Shown: positions 56,570 to 64,000 of the stretch, piece after piece
Layout of the letters: every line of letters starts with the position of its first letter
Position numbering within the stretch: position 1 is the first letter of the stretch
From: Acanthococcus lagerstroemiae
Taxonomy: Eukaryota > Arthropoda > Insecta > Hemiptera > Eriococcidae
Assembly (NCBI GenBank): GCA_031841125.1
Contig: CM063113.1
Location: forward strand, 29,347,312-29,411,311
DNA: 64,000 nt
Direction of reading: 5' to 3'
Program-made: the position numbers and the translations under genes
Notes under the pieces: generated by a model
Seen by the model: the letters and a program-made list of their open reading frames with translations, nothing else
Told to the model about the DNA's origin: nothing
Databases searched by the model: none

Positions 56570-57670
56570 TACTTTGCAGGACATTGATATGGACCAACAG
56601 TTGAGATGTTCCTGGCTTCTCTCTTCCCCTCCTGGGGACAACATGAACTCCAGAGCCAAAATCGAGACTCCAGGAATAATATCATCTGTAAATTTCCACA
56701 AACTAGAGTTTTCTTTTCTAATTTTTTACTCTCAACTCGAGTCCTGAAATCCGTCCTTTCGAGCATTACCTCAGAGACATCAGGAAGGCTATTAGGGCTG
56801 TCTTTCTCTTCTCTTCTAGCCAAAAAACCGGCCTAGGTAAAAATGTCGCGAGTTGCTATGTGGGCTCGAACCTGGGACCTCCGGGCTATTCACTCGGCCA
56901 ACCAGACCCACTACAAACTAGAGTTAAGGAAAATCTTACTTCTATTGACAAGGAATAAAAATTCGCCGGGGTCAACTTTTTCCACCTAAAAAGGATCTTT
57001 TTCCTTCTTTCATAAAAAAACATGTTTGGGGAATTTTTTTCGAGTCGTAAAAATAGACAAAAATTGGTCTTTTTCGTGCTAGCGAGGTTGAATTTTCGCA
57101 ACTCGAAAAGGATTTCCCTCCTGGCTGACTTGATTTTGCAGGACTTCGGTGCGGACCAACAGCTAGGATGTTCCTGGCTCCTCTCTTCCCCATGGACAAA
57201 ATGAATTCTGGAGCCAAAATCAAAGCTTCAAGAACTAATATCCTCTATAAATTTTTATAAACTAATGTTAAGGAAAGTCCTACCCCTACAGGCAAGTACG
57301 TAGTAAAAATTCAGCAATTGTAAGCCTGTGTGTCGTAGAGGGCAATTAAGAAGTAGCTGTTGGCGGAAAGCTCCCACTGAACGATTCCAGAAGTGACAGA
57401 AAGGTGAAAAAGGGAACGCACGGGCGGGGAGGAGTGGAAAATCGGATATTCATCACAAAACCTTATAGTGTCTCACGACTTTTTCCACCTAAAGGAAAGA
57501 ATGTTGTTTTTTTTCGTTCTTCAAAAAAATATAGAAATATTTGGAGATTTATTTTAAATTCGAGTCCTAAAAACAGGCAAAAATACGAGTAGGTCGTTTT
57601 CGTACATTTGAGGTTGAATTTTCCCAATTCGAAGAGGATTTTCCCAATTTTTCCCACGTGACTGACTTAA
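56570..57670. repeat. ~540-bp tandem duplication
   Basis: TTGCAGGACATTGATATGG...GATGTTCCTGGCTTCTCTCT (56,573-56,625) is repeated as TTGCAGGACTTCGGTGCGG...GATGTTCCTGGCTCCTCTCT (57,138-57,185). CTTTTTCCACCTAAA and GGTTGAATTTTC also recur in both halves. The first unit was later hit by a SINE. Confidence 0.7.
56711..56912 (-). mobile_element. tRNA-derived SINE with 13-bp target duplication
   Basis: ACAAACTAGAGTT lies at 56,698-56,710 and again at 56,913-56,925. On the minus strand the insert begins GTGGGTCTGGTTGGCCGAGT (A box) and contains GGTCCCAGGTTCGAGCCC (B box), then a unique body, and ends in an A-rich tail (56,711-56,735 read on the minus strand). A short, anticodon-less head rules out a tRNA gene. 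Confidence 0.85.
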
Positions 57671-58063
57671 TGGAGAGATCCCCCCCTCTCCTAGTCATTA
57701 CGAATCTGGTCTTCATGACAGTTGAACAAGTTTTTGTGGAATTTGAGTGACTTTTAAAGATTTGTTAATAAGTTCCGAGTTCGAACCAGGACCAAATGAA
57801 CAGCCAAATGAACCTTAGCAGGGTGAAAATAAGTATACAGTAGTCTGAATGAGTCTTAAGGACGTACATTATAATAAGCTTTGATGGGACTCAGGGAAGC
57901 CTGAATGAGTCTCAGCGGAGTCTGAATGAAGAGTTTGAACGAATCTGAACCAATTCCGTATGAAACATATAAGAACGTGATCGAATTTCAACCTGTCTAG
58001 GGTTAGTCATGAATAATCATCACTGAGTCCAAGTGAGTTATGAAAGAATTTAATTGAGTTTTG

Positions 58064-58235
58064 CAGTGCCGCATTAGAGGACTCTTGGTCGCCCTAGGCC
58101 AAATAAATTTTTCCGTTCCTATATTTTACAGAAAAAAATCTATTATTAATAATAACATTTTTGAAAAATTTGCCGCCATCGAAAATTTGCCGTTCTAAGC
58201 CACGGCTTTGTTAGCTGCTAGAAAAGTACGGCGCT
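58064..58235. mobile_element. 172-bp hAT-like MITE
   Basis: CAGTGCCGCATTAGAGG at the left and the reversed right end CAGCGCCGTACTTTTC. AAATTTGCCGCC lies inside. It resembles the MITE at 55.9 kb. No clean target duplication. Confidence 0.65.
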
Positions 58236-58945
58236 GGATTTGTGTCTTACTGAGTCTGAGTGAATTTTAAAGAGTCTCGTGAGTCCTAAAAGAAGTCACC
58301 CGCGAATGAGCCTTAATAAGTGAAGAACGACTTTTATAACCTACTAGCAGCCCCCTAGACCCGCCACTGTGTCAAGTCAGGCGCTTCCGATGAGCACCGT
58401 CAGCAGTCCCACAGATCAGGAAGAAAGGGGGCCCCCGAGCAGAGTTGCGTGTAATTTTGAATTCATAGTCGGTGATGGCCAAAAGGGGTGGATACCATAT
58501 TTCTAACGCCCCTGGACCCGCCAAAAGGGGCAGAGACACTTTTATATAATTATACTCGTATTAAAGGTTAGAGATTTCTGCCCTTTAATAATTTTTGAAG
58601 GGAGGCAGTTACAGCCACCAAATTACAACATAATGTGAAGAAGTTCAATGTAAAACACTCCCAAAACGTCCAGGTCGGAAATAAATTAGGAAGTCCCGAG
58701 GGGGCAAAATTTGGTCCCTTTTTTAATAAGGGTACCAACATTTTTTATAGCCCAAAACCTATTCAAAGTTGATATGAATTCCACAGCTCTTACGGTTCAT
58801 CCACCAACCTCGAATAAACACAGACAAACAAACTTTTTTACACATATTAGAGATGTATAAGCTGATAACCAACTCAGAATGAGTCTCAATAAATTCTAAT
58901 GCAATCCTAACATCAAGATTATTGGAACGTTGACGTATTTTAGTA

Positions 58946-59052
58946 CCCGATGCGCAAAATCCCGCCAGTTACCCGGGTAACTAAAAAGTAACTAAGGGTA
59001 ACTGACGGGTTTCTGGGTAATCTGAGAGTAACTGATTTGATTGCGCATCGGG
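58946..59052. repeat. GGTAAC-rich repeat, locus 5 (single complete unit, TA-flanked)
   Basis: CCCGATGCGCAAAATC at the left and TTGCGCATCGGG at the right are exact inverted ends. TA flanks both sides. It holds the palindrome AGTTACCCGGGTAACT and TTTCTGGGTAATCTGAGAG. At 107 bp it looks like the basic mobile unit. Confidence 0.85.
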
Positions 59053-59488
59053 TAATCGAGCCTGATGAAAGAATTCTAACGAATGTGAATCAGTGAAAAC
59101 AGAGTCTGAGTGAGTTCTGAAGGAATATAATGAGTCTTATTCAAGCCGAAATAAAAGTTCACGTAGGTATCTGAAAACGCAATGAATCCTAATAAAAGAA
59201 AAGTTGGAATAAGATTAATTTTCAGTCATGAATAGCTTTCAATTTGACGGGTTCGAAAATACAATCTGCAGTTTAGACAGAGGCAGACTGTTGGATCAAT
59301 AATTTATTACAATGGATATATATGGTCGCTCTGAGCAGCAGAGGTACGGAATGAACGAACAAACGTCAGTCAGTTCACATTTGTCTGAAAATTGAACGTT
59401 GCCGTTCGTTTGTTTTGTTGAATGTTGAACAGTGATCTAGGTTGAACAAATGGAAAGAATAAGGCTTGCTGACGTTATTCAGCCTAAA

Positions 59489-60091
59489 TAGTTGATGGCA
59501 GTTTCTATAAAAAGGGGTAACTTTGTCGATCTGACGAATTTTGAGTTACAGACAGTACGTAATAAAGGAATGAACGCCCATTCTAACGAGCTATCGGCAA
59601 GATTTGTAGCGTTTTTTGTTCCGGCGATACAAGAGGTCAAAGATGAGTGTAACAAGAACGCGCGAAAATACATTCGTTTAAAGTTAGACACACCTTTTTC
59701 TCCCACTCCATCAAGCAGCCCTAACTCGCCGCGGAATCACGTTACCAGCCTCGATGAGGGCTTGTTGGAAAGGTAATTTTTCGCTCTATTGCGTGGTAAC
59801 AATTCAGAACATCGGATTTACTTGTGAGCTCCGAAAAATCACGAAGAAGCAGACGCAGACATTCGCATTCTTTTCTCATTCTCTTTCATAATTCTCTTTC
59901 TCTCTCTCCCTCTTCTCTCGCATGCGCTTGAATTTTGTCTCTTTATTATTGCGATGTTTTTTTATATAGAAATCAATCAAAATCTCAAAACTGATTTTTT
60001 CGACCAAAAATTTTTGTTTTTCTGTTTTTGGGTTTTCTGAGACCTCGATCAATCGACTAAGTCACCCCTTTTTATAGAAACTGTCACATTA
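59489..60091. mobile_element. ~600-bp TIR element (copy 2)
   Basis: GGCAGTTTCTATAAAAAGGG and TAACTTTGTCGATC at the left are mirrored by CCCTTTTTATAGAAACTGTC at the right. It is alignable with 51,331-51,915 (CGGATTTA, TTCATAATTCTCTTTCTC, ACATCGGATTTA). A 94-codon frame inside is not conserved in copy 1. Confidence 0.8.
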
Positions 60092-60340
60092 TAGAGCGGG
60101 GCGCGATAAGAGGATTTACACTAGTACACACTAATATTGCACTAACATATACACACACATATTTATTCTGTCCATTCGTTCCCGGTGGCCCTTTAGAACA
60201 AACGGCGTTTGTATGATACCAGAAACGGATAAACGCGAACGAAACAGAGCGTTCATTAATTTTCATATCGACACCTCTATTCAGCAGCGATCACGTATTC
60301 GAGCTCTAGAGCGGATTTATTTGAAGCAATAATAGATTAC

Positions 60341-60496
60341 TCTACAGAGGTGGAAAGTAAGCCATTAATGACGAGCGCAGCGAGTGGAACTAACGCGCAA
60401 GACAAACGCTTACCTACTAACTCTGTACAATATGCTATTTTATTGTATACAGGACCGGTAATCTCGAACTACAGCTGACTTTCCACCTCTACCAGC
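60341..60496. repeat. Short inverted-repeat element, AGAGGTGGAAAGT ends
   Basis: CAGAGGTGGAAAGTAAG and the inverted ACTTTCCACCTCT bound about 155 bp with AATGACGAGCGCAGCGAGTG inside. It may be a MITE. Ends are approximate. Confidence 0.5.
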
Positions 60497-62255
60497 TCAT
60501 TTACACCTCTAGAGCGGTAATGTTGTTATCGCTAACCAATCACAGCATCTTTACAGCGCTACGTCAGTGTTCACAAGAACGAAGCGTTAAAACGTAATTT
60601 ACCTTTGTGAAGACAGTGCTGTATCGTACTTACCGGACCTGTATACAATAAAGTTATTTACAGTTGTCTTATCTAGAATCCTTCGAATTGAATTTTCATT
60701 GAACAATGCAGATTTAGTTGAAAGATAAATGTCACTTCTCCTGCTGTTGTCTACATACTGATCTAGCAAAAAGCTTGTTGCATGATGCATATATAAGCTG
60801 TTGTTCATATATTGATCAGGCAAAATCCATGTTACATTACAAGTCTGCAAAAGAGACTTAGGTACTTAGTTTGATAATTCATAATTATTGGACATTTTAC
60901 CTGGGACTTGAGTTTGTTTTTCCTCGGCTAGTTCTGCATTCTTGAACTATACCTATGCGCGATTAGCCGGTCTGGAATGGGGGAGGAGGATTCATGGGGA
61001 CTGATAGGTATCAAAATAATACTGAAAATTCTTTTAGTAGCTAGGTATAACTTTTCAGTTTTTGGGGGAAATTTCAGAAGGTTGGTGGGACGTTACACAC
61101 TCTCTTCTCTCTCTCTCTTTTTTTTTTAAGCTTTCCCCTATTTGGCTGTTTATATATGCTCTCAACAGTAGATTCGTTGAGACAGCACAGAAACGGTATG
61201 CAACTGCGTTCAAGGGCTGACATTAGTAACTATATAACAGAAATAAGGGCTTTCCAACTTTCCTAATATTTCACATGATCGTTGCGAAATACGCTGCTTT
61301 CGATGAAAAGTTTCTAATCGCCGTCTGTACCTTCATTCCGTTATGGCACAGAACTACAGGTCAAGTCAGGAAAGAAATCTCTTCCAGGCAAATTGGATTC
61401 TCTTTTGGCACAATATAACAACCCGAGTGGAAGAATCCGCAGATGAGTAGTATAAATCGAACAGGGCAACACCTCCGCGTGAAACGTCGAAAATTAAAAA
61501 AGAATTTTCGCGAGGGCGATAAAAACGGCACGTAATTAAGTCAAGACAGGAAGGTGTATGCGCGTCAGGCCGGGCCGTAAAGATTTTTACAACATAAAAC
61601 GTCCGACTATCGAACCCACACAACGAATGACAAAAGCTGCAGCTTCAGGTGAGTTAATGGTCAACCAGCGTTTTATTGTTTGTAACACAGCCACCAGGTG
61701 TACGTAATGTTTCGAAATGTCAGCATCAACGCTGTAGGTGTTAAAATCATTTCCGTCATTTTCTCTGAACCTCAACGAAGACCGGCCATCTACCAGTCCT
61801 CCGGACTGTGGCTGGGGAAATATTGTGGAAAAAAATTACCTACCCATTCCTGATCAGGTTAGTTATGTCCCAACAATACCCCCCCACCCACACACACACA
61901 GAAAAAAATATGAGAAAAGGAGGAAATATTCCACTGTGTCAGAAACAGGTTACAATAGGAGGAGGGAATTAAATGAATATAGAAAATCGAATGAAATATC
62001 GGAATTGGAGTTTTGTGAGTGAGTATCTCTCTAATTTTAAATACTGCATCAGATTTAATTACCGGCACTATTTAGGGTATGAAAATTGTGCTTTGATATT
62101 TCATAAAAATAACTTTTATACTCATTTTCACCGGATCCTTCCGAGAATTTTGTGTACCAGTTTTGCAGATACCGATACCTTTTAGATATCAAATAACTTC
62201 CATTTTTATTTTCATTTTTTTGTTTATCAGGATTTTGGTCATGAAATTTTGATTG
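60497..62255. other. 1.8 kb without a supported gene
   Basis: Short frames only. The minus frames at 61,366-61,623 and 61,587-61,775 and the + frame at 61,738-62,022 show no recognisable domain. Confidence 0.35.
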
Positions 62256-62372
62256 GCCACTGATGCAATACTCGAAAGGATAGTTTCCGCAGCTGGGGGT
62301 GCGGTGTCATAGGGGCCACTTGGCCACTTGGCCACTTTGGTATGCGTGCATCGTCATATACGTCCTACCACA
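62256..62372 (-). repeat. CGAGTATCGCATCAGTGGCC block (locus 4, inverted)
   Basis: On the minus strand it reads GGTGTGGTAGGACGTATATG, GCACGCATACCAAAGTGGCC, GACACCGCACCCCCAGC and CGAGTATTGCATCAGTGGCC, the same order as at 14.35-14.47 kb. Here GGCCACTTGG is expanded into a short tandem. No LINE coding sequence is attached. Confidence 0.75.
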
Positions 62373-62795
62373 CCAATTATCGAAGAAAAACCAAAAATTT
62401 CTAGACATCTTACGGAATTTTCGTATACGAGTTGATTTAAACCTTATGATATCAAACGGAGTTCATATAACTTCATCAAATTTTGAAAATTTTTAGAATT
62501 TTCCTCATCAAAATTTTTTTTAAACATATTTCAGTGGTTATTTTTCTAAAGTGGCCACATCATTTATGAATCCGACTGATTTTTCATACTCAGTTTGTTT
62601 TTTAAAGACTTTCTGAAGTCAAAATTTAGTTCAATTTTCAATTTTGTTAGATTTTTCAAATGTTGAGATATTTTTTCCAATTTATTTATCGTAACTTTTC
62701 AATTACATATTTCTCCAAAGTGGCTAAAAGATAACATGACTCCAGCTAGATATATTCGCATTCGAGAGCTGGTAAAAGACTACTCTGAGATTAAA
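62373..62795. other. AT-rich spacer
   Basis: No gene or repeat recognised, apart from the phrase ATTTCTCCAAAGTGGC. Confidence 0.35.
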
Positions 62796-63780
62796 TTCAG
62801 TTAATTCAACCAGATGATATAGAGAAATCCAACGAATACAATTTAGAAGTCCACCTAATATTCGCGGACTTTAACAAGGCATTCGATTCGATCCACAACA
62901 ACTACCTATGTATCTGTGGAAAGCATTGGCCAAACATGGAATACGAGAAAATTGAATGAGAATCTCAGGAAAAGTATGCGAGGATGCAAACGCGTACATA
63001 AAATTGGACAGGAGAAGGCGGGAATTCCCAATCGGGAGGGGAGTAGACCAAAGAGATCGACTGTCCCCCAACATATTCAATTATGTAATTGAACAAATCT
63101 TCAAAGTATTCGGCTGGAAACACAAGGGGGTGAAAATCAATGGGGAAATACTAACCCACCTGAGATTTGCATGTACAAAACGTGAAAGAGACCGAATATC
63201 AGGGACAAACCATTGCTTTCAAAAACAAACACAAAATTTCCAGTGAAAAAACTACTAGATAAACAAAAACAAACTTGAGGGGAAGATTTCAAGAGACTTA
63301 AAATTTAAAATATGGGAAAGCTGTTCCCTCCTCACACTGACATATGAATACTAGCTACTAAAACCGGCAAAGAAAATTCTCGGACTACTCAGAGGGCCAA
63401 GGAAAAGGAGCATATTGGGGGTCAGGAAAAAAAAAGAATATCAAAATCAGGAAGGATCCAGGGATAGGAAATACATATAAGATATACCATCAAAAAATTA
63501 AAGGGGAAATATGCAGGATACCTAGCGAGACAAGAGACATGAAACGAACATCCTAGGAGGATAACGCTACAGAGGCAGAGCAAGCATCGGATGAAGGGAT
63601 GAGGATGTAAAAGAGTGGGAACTGACCTGGAAATGGAAGGCTAAAGACAGGAAGGAGTGGAAAAGGCACATCGAGGCCTGTGCCCAGAATTGGGCTATCG
63701 AGAGGGAACAGCAGTATTTAGTAATAAGTATCCGCATAATGGTTAAACTTGTAATTAATAAATGAATAAACAGCTTTGTC
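62796..63780 (+). mobile_element. RTE-like LINE copy C
   Basis: Frames read LEVHLIFADFNKAFDSIHNN, then RGVDQRDRLSPNIFNYVIEQ, KGVKINGEILTHLRFA, and after deletions WKWKAKDRKEWKRHIEACAQ. The 3' tail is TAATAAATGAATAAA. The FADD catalytic motif is lost directly after LRFA. It is more decayed than copy A. Confidence 0.8.
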
Positions 63781-64000
63781 AAATTTTGATTTTTTTTTTT
63801 TAATAATATATTTGTGGTAACTTTTTGATTATTTTTTCAGATTGGCTACAAGTTGACATAAATCCGGCTGGATATTTGTATTGGAGCTAATAAAAGACGA
63901 CTAAGATCAAATTCAGTTCATCTTTTAATGTTTTCAAATTTCTGATAAATTTTGGCCAGAACTTCTAATTATTTTTAAAAAGGGATTAAAATTTTTCATG
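63781..64000. other. AT-rich end of window
   Basis: Nothing recognised. Confidence 0.3.

Larger units (their letters stand above)
57830..59160 (+). repeat. Degenerate AATGAGTCT minisatellite
   Basis: Variants of TCTGAATGAGTCT recur irregularly (57,842, 57,903, 57,922, 58,250, 58,880, 59,098, 59,125). It is interrupted by the MITEs at 58,064-58,235 and 58,946-59,052. Confidence 0.55.

Noticed and set aside
59492..59776. 94-codon frame that looks protein-like
   Set aside because: It lies inside a TIR element, and the homologous copy at 51.3 kb does not keep the frame.

Overview
This window is eukaryotic nuclear DNA, almost certainly from an arthropod and probably an insect. It is AT-rich, has spliced genes with GT..AG introns, and is packed with decayed transposable elements (TEs): RTE-like, R1-like and Jockey-like LINEs, hAT, mariner and Tigger/pogo DNA transposons, a Helitron end, tRNA-derived SINEs and many MITEs. 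The species cannot be named from the sequence. A sap-feeding hemipteran would fit, but that is a guess.

Only one host gene is clearly readable. It is an UNC93-like major-facilitator membrane protein on the + strand, with five coding exons between 1,923 and 18,135. All joins keep frame and give a 642-residue protein. Introns 1, 3 and 4 are swollen by mobile elements. Intron 1 holds a nested stack: a minisatellite is interrupted by a TIR element of about 6 kb (2,833-8,885), which contains a minus-strand RTE LINE, which is split by a 3.8-kb hAT transposon (4,264-8,086) with a perfect 8-bp target duplication. That hAT was in turn invaded by a 159-bp MITE, a LINE 3' end and a 1.2-kb composite hAT-like element, the MITE and the composite each with their own 8-bp duplication. 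Intron 4 holds an R1-like LINE remnant, a LINE endonuclease fragment and a 102-bp tandem repeat.

From 18 kb to 35 kb the window is intergenic or intronic DNA with no convincing host gene: a CAGGGATTGG-ended TIR element, a GGTAAC-rich repeat split by a MITE, a Helitron 3' end with an internal duplication, hAT MITEs, a degenerate minisatellite and a LINE RT tail. From 35 to 47 kb lie a small possible gene (35,145-35,360, minus), a 1.17-kb TIR element with a truncated relative, an hAT transposase C-terminus, an inverted-duplicated mariner, a Tigger C-terminus, and a 1.18-kb TIR element carrying eight copies of a semi-palindromic motif. A GC-richer block at 46.6-47.4 kb is unexplained.

From 48 to 64 kb there are two tRNA-derived SINEs (one with a 13-bp target duplication), two copies of a 0.6-kb TIR element, a second R1-like fragment, a hAT MITE with a perfect duplication, a degenerate minisatellite that acts as a landing zone, and a third RTE copy. 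The TE-encoded genes are all broken by stops, frameshifts or insertions and look inactive. Any remaining mobilisation would depend on transposases encoded elsewhere.
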